DNA of 64,000 nucleotides from Apteryx mantelli (taxonomy: Eukaryota > Chordata > Aves > Apterygiformes > Apterygidae), in NCBI RefSeq assembly GCF_036417845.1, contig NC_089978.1:134844288-134908287 (forward strand), read 5' to 3'. Shown piece after piece: positions 24,480 through 35,500 of this stretch; the first letter of the stretch is position 1; each line of letters opens with the position of its first letter. The notes below the pieces were generated by a model. That model did not search any database, was not told the origin of the DNA, and saw only the letters and a list, made by a program, of their open reading frames with translations. The position numbers were made by a program, and so were the translations under genes.

Positions 24480-26900
24480 TAAGCAACTACTACCAGGCTG
24501 CCTTAGGTATAATTAGGTACAGGTCTTATGTCCCTGTGTGCAATAACCAAGTATGGGTTGTAGGGCTCAAAACTTTCTGGATAGTGTTACTATCCAAGAG
24601 ATTCACCCCACCCTCCTCTGTCCTTAAAAAGCTTTTGGCTAGGAGTTTGTCGTGCTTACACACAGTTGTGAAAATCATCTCAGAAGATGTGACCTGGGCT
24701 ACATTTGGAGAAGAACTGGGAAAAACGTCATCAGCATTTTGACAAGTTTTTCAGATTCTGCAGTGGTAAAGACACAAGCAAGTTGTAATGATACAGTATA
24801 ACTCTATGGGCTTTAAAGTGGGACAGTAAGGGCGCAGGAAAGAAGGTGGCTCTACGGCAGGGAGAGGATGGTGGTTTCATCCTGTGAAGATCAAACTGAA
24901 ATCAGGAGAAGAGAGGGATGATGCTAGAGGTGGTTACAGAGACAATTAGAAACCCCGAACACTCAGAAGTAATAACCCATAACCTCCCAGTATGATGAGA
25001 TTTACTTTAAAAATAATGAAATATTGTAAGGTCATATTTTCATTTGCATTCTTTGCCTCCGACTTTTGACTCTTTAGGTTACACAAAGATCACATTTCAC
25101 AGTTCTTCTGTAGCCATAGAGAGAGGAGATTGCTTTGTTAGCAACATGATAGCAGGGGAGTTAAAGACTCCAGGAGTTTGGAATTTAATCTCAGCGCCTG
25201 ATTCCCCGAGCTAGGGACGAGGCAAAGACTTTGCTAAGTTATGGGCAAGTTTTGGGTGCCTTCTAGCAAGAGTTTGCACATTTTAAGAAGAGGAGGGTCT
25301 TCTCATTTGGAGAACTCAGGATATGATTCATTCAGAAGACTTTCTGTTCTTTGCCTTTGTTAATATGGGCAGGACAATGAGGGAGCATAAAAACAGTGGG
25401 GACCTATCTAATCCAGCACACCAGACCTAGAGGTCAGAGTGAAGGAGGAAGACAGAGGCAGAATCGTGCCGCTAGGATGCTCAGGCTGCCCAGCTTGATC
25501 TGACTAATAATGAAAGGCAGCAAGCGTGTCAGAGAGTATGAGGGAAACAGATCGATAGAGAGATAAAACTGAGATGGAAGAAGCTGGCGAGGGAGTGGGG
25601 AAGAGAGTAATAAAACACTACAAATGATTGCAGTTACATTTTAACCCGATTTGTATGCACCCTGTGCTGGTGTAAATGAAGGCATCAGGTGTAAGGCTAT
25701 GGTGAATTAGGCCTAAATACAGAAACAGAGAGGTAAAAGAATGAAGGAGACAGATCTCTTATTAATACTGCTCTGTAACCTGCCTTTGCAACTCCAACCA
25801 TACCTTAGAGGCTCTGCTTCCTTTCTAATCCTGCTGTATGGAGAAACCAGGACCTTGCAAGCTCTGAGAATAGGCATTCATGGCCTTTTCCTGATTCATT
25901 GGACCACAGTGATCTTCATCCTCTCCCAGAGCAGTGACACAAGGCCTCTCAGTTGCATTTTCCCAGGCAGAGCACAGGAAATGCTCCTTATGGCCCTATT
26001 CACTGAGGACCTGGGGCAAGGCAACCTCTGACATTGCCTGGTTGCTAATCGGTGGGCACTCTGTTCCCTTCTTCTGCCAGTAGCCTCAGCACGGAGACCA
26101 AGCACTGAACACGCCTCAGGCACTGAAACCCCTGAAAATGGGTTGAGACAACACATATGGCTGTAGAAATGAGCTTGGAGCAATCCTCCTTTTACTCAGG
26201 CTGCACCCTCGCTGCAAGGCTCGATGGCATGAGCCCTCAAGGCAGCCACAGGCTGTATTTTGGAGCACAGTGCCCCAAAGGAGGCTTCTCTGTAACCCAA
26301 CCACAGCAGCTGCAGGAGAAGAAGTAGAATCAAAACAAGTAATGAGAAGGCAAGTAAGGCCTTTGCAAACTTAGATGATACCTAGATGAAGATTTCAAGA
26401 CATTACACTTACAGAAGTCTGGCACCACACAAGTCCACGGTCTTTAGTATGTGCTAAAGTGATCAAGCTGAAGACTGATTCTCTTACTCGCAAGCATGTG
26501 TTGGAGTACAAACTTGGCCTGACTGCCTAAGGTTTGAACATGGTAAAGACACGCTGTCTGAGACTGCGTTGGCTGTACTGCTGCTCCTGTTGGCTTGTTG
26601 TCACCTTTGCTTTCGTCTAACACCGTCCCTGAATTCTGAAAGAAACCAACTGTGAGAAAGTCAGTATTGGCCTGGAAATGAATGTTTCCTGACTCCTCTT
26701 TTCCCCCAGCCCCCTGACAACTCCTCTCAGCCTACTGCATGATTTATATGTAAGATAAGACCTGTCAAGATTTTATGAAAGGACCCTCTGTTTCCAGCCC
26801 AATCACTGTAAAAACGTTTCTTTTGCCTCGCAGCGTGGCAATGCCTGCAGTGAAGCCTGCCGATCGTGTTAAACTATCTCGTTTGCCCGTGAGGAGGTAA
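24480..26900. other. Spacer upstream of COPS7A
   Basis: No gene or clear repeat family recognised between the CR1 fragment and the COPS7A CpG island. The short frame at 25741-26031 has no splice partner or family resemblance. Confidence 0.5.
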
Positions 26901-26929
26901 CTGAGGCGTATCGCGAGCGTTTCCATGCA

Positions 26930-27660
26930 GGGTCCGGGTCCGGGACCAGGCCGCGCTCGGGCGCGGGGCACCGCGCCGTCGCCGCATCCTGCAGGGGGCG
27001 CCCTCACACCGAGCCGGCCCCACCGCGCACCCCTCAGACTGGCCAATGGGAAAGCGGCGGAGGCGGGACTGGCTGTGTCCTCCCCCAGTCAGGGGCGGGG
27101 GCGTGGCGCGGCGCGGCGCGGCCGGGCGGTGCCAGCACCCCGGAAGCGGCTGCTCTGTGAGGGGGCTACCATAGAGAAGAGGGCGGGGAGCGGGGAGTTG
27201 CGAGGGAGGGGACCGAGCTGTGGCGCGGTAGGGCCGGGCCGCGGCGGGGCTGGGAGCCGGGGTGCGGGGGCCGGGGCCTGCCGGCCGCGAGCGAACGAGC
27301 GAGCGAGCCGACCGGCCGGCCATGGCGGCGGAGGGGAAGGTGACGGGGCAGAGCCAGGAGCAGTTCTTGCTGCTGGCCAAGGCCGCCCGCGGCGCCGCCC
27401 TCGCCAGCCTCATCCACCAGGTGCTGGAGGCGCCGGGCATCTACGTCTTCGGGGAGCTGCTGGACATGCCCGCCGTGCGAGAGGTGAGCCCGGCGGCGGC
27501 GGCGGCCCGGGGCGCCCCGGCGGCCCTGGCGCGGGGTGACCCTTTGCTCTTGGCCGCAGCTGGCTGACGGCGAGTTCGCGCCCGTCTTGCGCCTGCTGAC
27601 TATCTTCGCCTACGGGACGTACGCGGACTACCTGGGTGAGTGCGGGCCCCGTGCGGGTTT
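26930..27660 (+). promoter_or_regulatory. CpG island promoter of COPS7A
   Basis: CpG-dense block over the first coding exon and about 390 bp upstream. It has a CCAAT box at 27043-27047, an ETS-type CCGGAAG at 27140-27146, GC boxes ('ggggcgggggcg' near 27091) and no TATA box, a typical housekeeping promoter. The transcription start is probably between the ETS site and the ATG at 27322. Confidence 0.75.
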
Positions 27661-29727
27661 GGGTTTCATTCACGAATACCACCGTTTATTCCTCGATTTG
27701 GCGAATCTGCAAGAACGTCTTGAGGAAGATATTGTTAGGGGGTGAGGGGGAGGGCCTAGGTGCCCACGGAGGTGTGCAGGCCTCCATAAGTATGACACCA
27801 AACTGACTAGAGGCCAAGGGAAAGAGGGCTCAGAAAAGGTCTTCTGAGCTGTGAATTACCAGTGGTGGCTTGTCAAGGCAAGTGTTGCTTGGGGGATTGG
27901 TATCTAGAAGGCTTAGGAAATAGGTATGGTGTAGATGCTTGTCTTGCAGCAATGGGAGATGGAAACTGGGACTTATATAGTCTAATACCCTCCTCTTTCC
28001 CTTGAGAATAGCTGAAGCAGCAAACCTCCCTCCCTTGACAGAGGCTCAGAAGAACAAACTGAGACACCTATCAGTTGTTACTCTGGCTGCCAAGATCAAG
28101 GTAATGGCCCTATTTTTCCTCCCAGTCCTTATTCCACTGGGATTGCCTCATACTAGTTACCCTCATGTTTCCACAGTGCATCCCCTATTCAGTGCTGCTG
28201 GAACAGTTACAGCTGAAGAACGTCCGGCAGCTGGAGGACCTCGTGATTGAGGCTGTGTACGCGGATGTGCTGCGCGGGAGCCTGGACCAGCGGAACCAGC
28301 GCTTGGAGGTGGATTACAGCATTGGGCGGGACATCCGGAGGGAGGAGCTAAGCACCATCACCCGCACCTTGCAGGAGTGGTGAGGAGGAAGCCCCCCGTA
28401 ATAACACCTAAAAAGGTTGAAGGAGTCGTCAGGGGCTTCCCCAGATTCTCAGACCCTCTTTGAGGGGAGGAGTGTTTTGAGGTGGTCTACTCAATCCCAT
28501 TTCCCATACTGCAATGGAAAATAATTTTTCAATTCTTCTGTTTGCTTCTGGGGGGGGTGATGACAGCTCAGCAACCTTTGCACAGTTATGGCTCCTGGCA
28601 GGAGACTTCCTGAGCATACATCTGTATAGCTCCTAATCTAATGTCACTTTGTTATTTGTCCCCTGCCCCTCTGCCATGTTATAGTGTCACTACATTTTTA
28701 CATGGGACTGCTGCTCCTGGGTCTTCCCTGCCTGGTTTAGTCATCACCTTCCAGTCTTGTCGGCCTCTAGAGTTGAAATCTGTTGTCTTTCACTTTTCTT
28801 TCTGTGCTGTGCAAATCTATTTGGCCTGTTCAGTCTTATGTCTTCTCTACAGGTGCCAAGGCTGTGAAGTTGTCTTGTCAGGCATCGAAGAACAGGTTAG
28901 CCGAGCCAATCAGCATAAAGAGCAACAGCTGGCACTTAAGCAGCAGATAGAGAGCGAGGTGAGTGGGCTGGGGAGGGAGCAGCCAGTACCGCTCACTTAA
29001 AAATGACTGGAACCAGTACCATGTAGTTGTTTCTGTCTTTGCTTAAGTAAGGCATTACCTTTCCCCTAGGCCAGGGCCCCAGGGGTTTGTGCCTGAAGAG
29101 CCCTAAATCAGCTAAACGCTCCTCCACAGTACAGAAATCTGGATAGTTGTTAGCTCTTTTGTTTGACCTGTTTGTTTGGTTCTTGCTTTTCCAATATGAC
29201 AGGTGGCAAATCTGAAGAAGACAATTAAAGTGACAACAGCAGCTGCTGCAGCAGCCACATCCCAAGACCCGGAACAGCACCTAACAGAGCTCAGGGAGCC
29301 AGCCCCTGGCACCAATCAGCGCCAGGCTAGCAAGAAAACTTCCAAAGCCAAAGGGTGAGGAGTGGTGGCAACTGAATGCCACTATTTGTGTGTATTGAGG
29401 AAGTGAACTGATGCAACTCCTGTTTCAAAGCAATGGGGTTACCGACTGCAGAGCTCTGCTCCCTGGACATGGGATGGTCACAGATGTAGTCCCAACTGAG
29501 CTCTGTCTCCTACTAATTTGGAGGGAAATGCGTGCAGTTCTTGGTCTGAAACAGAGTTCATAAGCCTTCCTAGTGTCCTGCCCTTCTCCTACTGAGAACA
29601 TCAGCCACTTTTCTTTGTGCGCGTTTGGAAAAGGAAGTCAGGGATGAGCCTTAGTGCTCCACTCTGAAATGTTCTCTCTCTCCACAGGCTCCGGGGCAGT
29701 GCGAAGATTTGGTCTAAGTCAAACTAG
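27322..29727 (+). CDS. COPS7A: COPS7A, COP9 signalosome subunit 7A
   Basis: Subunit of the COP9 signalosome, the complex that removes NEDD8 from cullins and so tunes cullin-RING ubiquitin ligases in nucleus and cytoplasm. Exons: 27322-27483, 27560-27635, 28012-28100, 28177-28379, 28853-28958, 29203-29354, 29688-29727 (828 nt, 275 aa, the same length as the human protein). All junctions are GT-AG with matching phases. The ATG lies in a strong context (gccATGG) and opens [20 protein letters not shown]. Residues 1 to about 160 form the PCI domain used for complex assembly. A helical coiled segment follows (about 188-225, [20 protein letters not shown]), then an Ala-rich run and a basic tail ending [11 protein letters not shown] see no frameshift or missing block. 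COPS7B is the paralogue, but the tail identifies 7A. Confidence 0.97.
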
Positions 29728-30930
29728 TTGGATCTTCCTTCACAACTGGGAGGGTGAGAGGGAGAGATATTTGGTGGGGAGGAAGGGTGGTAGCAAGGGT
29801 CCCAAGTGTGATGCTTCTAAACTCATCTCCAAGATCAATTTCTTCAACTAATTCTGCTGCGTGTTTGTTCTCTTTCCTATCTTCTTTCTTTCCAGGCAGT
29901 CTGTCCCTCTTCTCTATCATAGCATTTTACTCTCTAAGCTTCCAGTTGTATGCGTTGCTATTTTCCCTACCCCTCAAGCCCCCATCACCACGACCATATG
30001 TTTCTCTCTCTCTTTCTCTCCCTGTCTTTCAACAGATTAAATTTAAAGAGCCATAAAACTGTCAGTCACCTTTGCACCAGTAGGGCATCACAGAAGCTTG
30101 GAAAGAGAGTGCTGGTGCTCAGCAATCATTTTGGCTTTGAGACCCCTGGGGTGCTTTGCTCCAGGATGCAGCTGCCATCTTTGATTGTTTTATCTTTGTT
30201 TTGCTGGGTCGGAGGGTAGTTTTTGAAGGGATTCTTTTAAAAATATATAAATATATTATAAATATCTATAAAACAATAAAAATATAGATCTATGGACATA
30301 TCTATACAAACTCGTGCTTCTGCAGTGGTGTTTCATTATGCCTCATGCATCCTGGTTCTGGATATACCAGAATAACTTGTCGTGTTGAAAACCTCTGTCC
30401 AATCTATGCTTGGAATGCCCTCAAAATACTTACTTCCTGCACAAAAGAGAAGTGCTACAGCACCTGTTATTGGGATGAAGGTCCATAAAGCAGGAATGAA
30501 TCGTAGCTCTTATGCAAAGAGTTTCTAGTTAGGATCTGCAACTGCTGTTGATCTGGAGAAGAGCTAAGACTTTGGCCTTACAGTGCTTCTGAACTTTGAG
30601 TTCAGCTGTGATGGAGGGAAATGTCCTGCTGGATGATTTCCTTTGAATTATCAATGAAGAAAAGATATTTTTAAGTTATCTTGTGTAATTGATTTGCATC
30701 CAGAATTTTCAAAACATGATTTTCAGTGAGTCTCAGAGCACTAGGAAGGTGCAGAGACTGGGAGAACATTCATATATTTTTGTCAGTACTAAGTGATATA
30801 GTACTTCTGTGACAAAGAATTGAGAGTAACAAAATTAATGTCAATCAGTGTAAGTTTTTGTAGAATATGTCTTGTTTTACCCATTCCTAGGTGATGTAAT
30901 GTCTGGTTGAAAATAAACATTAATGTAATT
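29728..30930 (+). other. COPS7A 3' UTR
   Basis: Sequence after the stop codon. Two AATAAA poly(A) signals are present, at 30275-30280 (0.55 kb after the stop, in an AU-rich stretch) and at 30912-30917 (1.2 kb after). Either could end the mRNA, giving short and long 3' UTR forms. Which one is used cannot be read from the sequence. Confidence 0.6.
30275..30280 (+). terminator. Proximal poly(A) signal of COPS7A
   Basis: AATAAA in an AU-rich region of TATAAATA-like repeats, 548 nt past the stop codon. Confidence 0.55.
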
Positions 30931-30939
30931 GACTGCTGT

Positions 30940-33500
30940 GAGATGGCCAGAAAAACTCATCTGGTTCTTCAGAGGATGCATCCTTGAGACTGGCTTGATG
31001 CAGAGTCAGGCAGGTGTGAGTGTCAAACTGCTGTTTCATGTTGATGTAAGCTGATCTAAGTTGACATACATCATGAGTCCTTCCTCCACTTGATTCTGCT
31101 TATTGCTTTGTGCCAGTGCTAATAATGTTTGATTCCCTGAACCTGGATTGCTGTGTGTCAGCAAACTGGCAGAAAATTTATCCAACAACTACAACAAAAA
31201 GCCCTGGTGGTTGGCTGCAAGGGTGAGACTTTATCAGTTCATTAGCCTGGGCTAGTTTTTGTCTAGCTTAGTGAGCTGTTTCAGCTTCTTATGCAGATGA
31301 ATGAGAATTAGAGCTAATGGACAAGATGGGACTGTACAGATAGGAGCAAGACTTGTGGGGATGAGACCATCTTTCTTTTGATGGTGGTAAGGCATTATGT
31401 CATCTTGGTGCTCATGCTTCACAATAAGCTGATCTGCGCCATCTTGTTTTATTTTTCTGATTCTCAACTGTCATAATACAGCACTAACCTTCACTGGGAA
31501 ACCCCACTGTCCTGTGAACCCATAAACTCATAAGCGACTTCCTTCCCTGCCTGTGAACAAGGTCTGTGTGTAAGGTCACAGGGCAGGGATATACCAACAT
31601 GCTGTGCCAGGGATGGGGATGTGTCAAGCTGTTCCTGGGTGACTGCTGTCACTGGTTGAGGTGTTGCAAAGAGCTAGTCCAGCCCAGCGCCTCTTCCCTG
31701 TTCTGTGACCCTATTCATCAAGCCTATTAGGTATAGTTGGTTGGTGAGGAAGTGCTTAGTAAGAGGGCTTTGGCATGATGTTCAGGCAGAAGATGCAAAT
31801 CCAGCTCTAGGGAAGCATGAGGAGGGAGTTAAGCTTGTTTTGTCCCAACTCACCTGGAGAGGTCTGACTAGTTCAGTGCAATAGTGAGTTTACTTGACAA
31901 GTTGTATTTTCCATAAAACACAGGGAGAGGCTGTGATTATACTTTCATCTTTTGTTTAAATTATCTTGAGCCTTCCTCCGTCTGCATCACGTCACCTTTG
32001 CCTGTCTCAGGGGGGAAGGTCACCGTACTCTGTGCATTTACAGTTGTCTGTGAGAAGCAGTAATGTCCCTGTGCATCAAATTCTCCACCTCTTTAGGAAA
32101 GGCTAGTCTGGGGCTGAGGTGCTAATAGGGGATGTGATACCTGGCAAGCCCTGAGCACCTGCCAAATGTCTGTGGCACCTCATGCCCTTTGAAAGAGGAA
32201 CCTCTTGTAAAGGCGTGGAGGTGCGATTCTAAGGAAAGAGCCAAGAATGGGCTCTCAGATGAAGTGGAAGAGCAGGACAAAGCACAAATACTAAAAGACT
32301 GTTGAAATCCAATGGGAAAGGGAGCCAGGCATTTCACAGTCACTCTGACCTTTTGACATGAATCCCTGTAATAGGGATGGAGTGGTAGCACCTCTAGGGA
32401 GATCTGAAGTGACCAATAATGGATGAGGATATTTGTGCCTCATAAGAGTCACATTGCCACTTATGGAAAACAAATATAACTACCTGGCACAGCAGCAGTA
32501 GGGTGTACTGAACATCTGCAGAGCTACCAGCAGTGCCAGAATCTGTGTTCCAAGTTTCTTGGCTCCTTTCTGACTTGTTAGTCTTTGCGTTCTTTAACCA
32601 TGTTGTGGGCATTAGGTATGGAGGGTTTTTTTTAAACACCTTGGGTCCACAGTTTAAGTCCTGGCTTCAGAGTCTAGAAGTTGAGTCAGAAAAGCCCATT
32701 TTGCTCCTCGAATCAGTACCGAGAGCTCCATGCTGGTTATTCTCCGCAGTATTCTTGTCTGAGCACCCTTCATGTGCACACATTAATGCAAAGAAGCAAC
32801 TGGGCTCTGGGCCCGTTTACATACACGTGCTCCCTTTAGTCTGGGGAGCACAAAAAATGGTGCCTGGCTAACAGCAAGCAAAGGGCAGGCTGAAACAGGG
32901 GCCCAACAGGGGTCTTGTTACACTAGCTTCTAGGCTATGCTGAAACCCAAGGCTCAGATACCTCATGGCTCTGCGTACGTTTGTTATCTTATTAAAGCCA
33001 ATGTAGGTTTGCCTCTGTGCCTCAGCCATAACTTTATTCTGTGGCACCACCTTCACCCCTCCCTCCCTCCCTGCCCAAGGGTCAACTCAACTCTCCTGTA
33101 ATGGCATTTGATAAGTGCAGTCATAGCTCCCTCTTCCTTGCACCTCTCAAGGCTTGTTGTGTTGTGGATTTCAGAAGAGTTTCAAACTAAATGGATTTGG
33201 TTGAGGGGCATTTGCACAACCCTGAAAGTCTTCCATTTTGTTTACTTTCAAAGAGAACCTTTTAATACCTCCATTAAAGAAAGGAAAGCAGAAGACAGCA
33301 TATAAAATTATTTTAGACTTTTTTTAATGACTGAAACATCAGTGAGAGCTGTTCAGTGCAGAAGGAAAATATTGCTGCAAATTGCCTTGCCTGATGGCAA
33401 ACAGCGGGCAGGATCATAGGTTTCCCTTCACCCTTCACCTAAAAAACCCAGCTTTTTATTTTCCTGCTCACTTCGGCCATGACTTTGAATTTCAGTCAGG
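30940..33500. other. Spacer between COPS7A and the HES-like gene
   Basis: No gene recognised. Open frames are short and unrelated to families I know. Confidence 0.5.
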
Positions 33501-33509
33501 GAGGATGTG

Positions 33510-33610
33510 AAGATTAATTAATTAGTTAACATTTGTAAATCACTTTGAAGATGGTGAGAGTGAGATAAGTACTGAGCATTATTCTTATAAGTTTTCATTT
33601 TAATTTTAAA
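33510..33610 (+). repeat. Ancient interspersed repeat tail
   Basis: 'aacatttgtaaatcactttgaagatggtgagagtgagataagtactgagcattattctta' resembles the widespread amniote repeat tail with 'tttgtaaagcgctttga..gctatataa..attatt'. The family name is uncertain (MIR-like or another core SINE). Confidence 0.4.
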
Positions 33611-34199
33611 TGTCTTTGTGTTTTTAACCCTGTTTTCTCCTAAAGAAAAGATTGAGAAAGCAGGCCAAGTAGAGGCAAGCAGAAAGATCTGGACACATGA
33701 CACCTTAAGCACTGGCAAGGGAATGAGGCTGGGTGGATGGCAGAAGAGGGGATATGAAGAGATGGGTTAGTCCTAGCTCTAGGAGCAGGAAATCTGCCAG
33801 CCCTCACAATACAAGTTTAAGGAATCTTGAACACTGATCCATTGCAACCCCTTGTTGTGTATTATATATAGGGCTTTGCCGTCAGGGTTCAAATAAAGGA
33901 TAAGGGCAGGAGGTAGGACAGACGCTGAGTTGCTCTGTCCCCACACCTCCTATTCACACCTGGCTGTGGAGTGCGATGTCTGAATTTTGTCAGATGCTCC
34001 CCCAGCTGTCTTGTTCTAAGAGGTACCTCCAGATTCTTACTGGGAACTGGGGTTAATGATAATAATGCTCCTTATTGAATTAATGGAGCGGGGGGATGGG
34101 ACAGGACAATTTCTCTCAAGGATATGGCTGTTCCTCTTCCTGTACAACATCTTCCCCCCTGATTGGCCCTTGGGAAGCTTTAAGACTGCTGTGAGGCTG

Positions 34200-34380
34200 C
34201 CCCCCCCCCCCATCCACACCCCACAGGCCCTGCAGAAATTCTTCCAGGCTTCTTGTGGCTTCTGCTGTCAATTACAGCCACACAATTCCACTGAGCTGAG
34301 GCATTAGCAGCTATCAGCCAGGAGCTCAGAAATCCCTTTTAAGCCCCTCAGGGGACTGGGGGCGGGGGGGGGGGGGTCAG
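34200..34380. repeat. Homopolymer C and G tracts
   Basis: A C run lies at about 34200-34210 and an interrupted G run of about 18 at 34357-34376. Such runs can form G-quadruplex on one strand and are prone to sequencing error. Confidence 0.7.
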
Positions 34381-34454
34381 CTTGGAGTAGGAAGTGCAAG
34401 GGAAAGGTGTGGTGGGTGTTCAAGAGGGGTCCAGGATGAGGGACAAAGAGACTG

Positions 34455-34700
34455 GTAAGTCATAAGAACAGAGCACTGGGTCACAGCAAAGGTCCAAGTA
34501 GCCCAACATCCTACCTTTAGCAGTTATCTATATGTGGTGACTAGGGAAAAGCATAAGAACAGGGCAAGCACTTTGCAGAACTTGCCCATATATTCTCCCA
34601 TCCTCCAGTGATTTGTGCTCAGGGACTTATGGAGTCAGAGGTGATGTCTTTACATTTAATAGCTTTCAAAAGGGCTCCCTTCGATGGAAGGTGATGGCAA
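34455..34700 (+). repeat. CR1-related or SINE-like interspersed repeat
   Basis: The run 'cataagaacagagcactgggtcacagcaaaggtccaagtagcccaacatcctacctt' followed by 'gaacttgcccatatattctc' and 'tacatttaatagctttcaaa' parallels the repeat common in turtle and crocodilian DNA that reads 'cataagaa..actgggtcagaccaaaggtccatctagcccagtatcctgtc'. It is diverged and has no coding capacity. Confidence 0.65.
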
Positions 34701-35119
34701 TTTTGTTAACTGAGGTAGTTGAGGCTGTCCTTGTCTCTGATCCCCAAAAGGGACAAACGAGAGTTTTCTCAGATGGGCTAGTGCTTATCAAAGTGTTTGT
34801 CAAAAATGTCCAAACCTTATTTGTGCAGGGTTTTGGCGGGGGGGAGAAGACTCTTGACAACAGGTTTCAGAAGGCCTGGTTTAGGGCATACATGACCCAA
34901 AGGATCAAAGTCCTGTTTCCAGTTTGAAGTACAGCTGGTTTCCCCATCCCTGGGGCCAGTGCCTGAAGCAGGGACACCTCTCAGCACCCCCTTCTGCTGT
35001 GCCTCACCAGCTCAAAACCAGATCAAGCTGGCTCCCCTCAAACACTGAAAGAAGGGGAGAAACTCTCCGCCTAGCCTGCCCCTTCCACCCCTCTCCAGTG
35101 CCCTTTTTGGCTGAATAAC

Positions 35120-35500
35120 TGGGGTATGGGAGAGGGGTACGTGTGGCAGGGGCAGGCTGTGGGGCGGCTCCTGGAGGTGGCCCTGTGCCAAGGGCGGCCC
35201 CCAGCCCCCCGGCCCAGCCTGGCCCAAGGCGGCCAAGCAGAGTGTGGGCTGCCGCTGGCCAGAGGAGCACAACAGGCCATGGAGGCGGCGCGGGAACGGG
35301 GCCAGAGCTGGCACGGGGACCCCGCACAGGGCGCCGAGCCCCCACGGAGTGTCTGCAGGAAGGTGAGGGTGGAGCAGGATGGGTGGGCAGCCTGGGCAGA
35401 GCTGGGGCTCGCAGGGCCCGTGTGCTGTCCCAGGGTGCCAGGCCATGCCCTCGCTGGCACCCACTGTGATCTCCCCTGCTTGCTCCCGGGCTGCTGGAGG
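35120..35500 (+). promoter_or_regulatory. Small CpG/GC-rich island over exon 1 of the HES-like gene
   Basis: An isolated GC-rich block in AT-richer surroundings. The plus strand is open from 35126 through 35521. It contains the proposed first coding exon at 35279-35362, ending in a consensus donor. A GC-rich patch of this size around a first exon is usual for HES genes. I did not see a TATA box or a clear RBPJ site. Confidence 0.5.
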
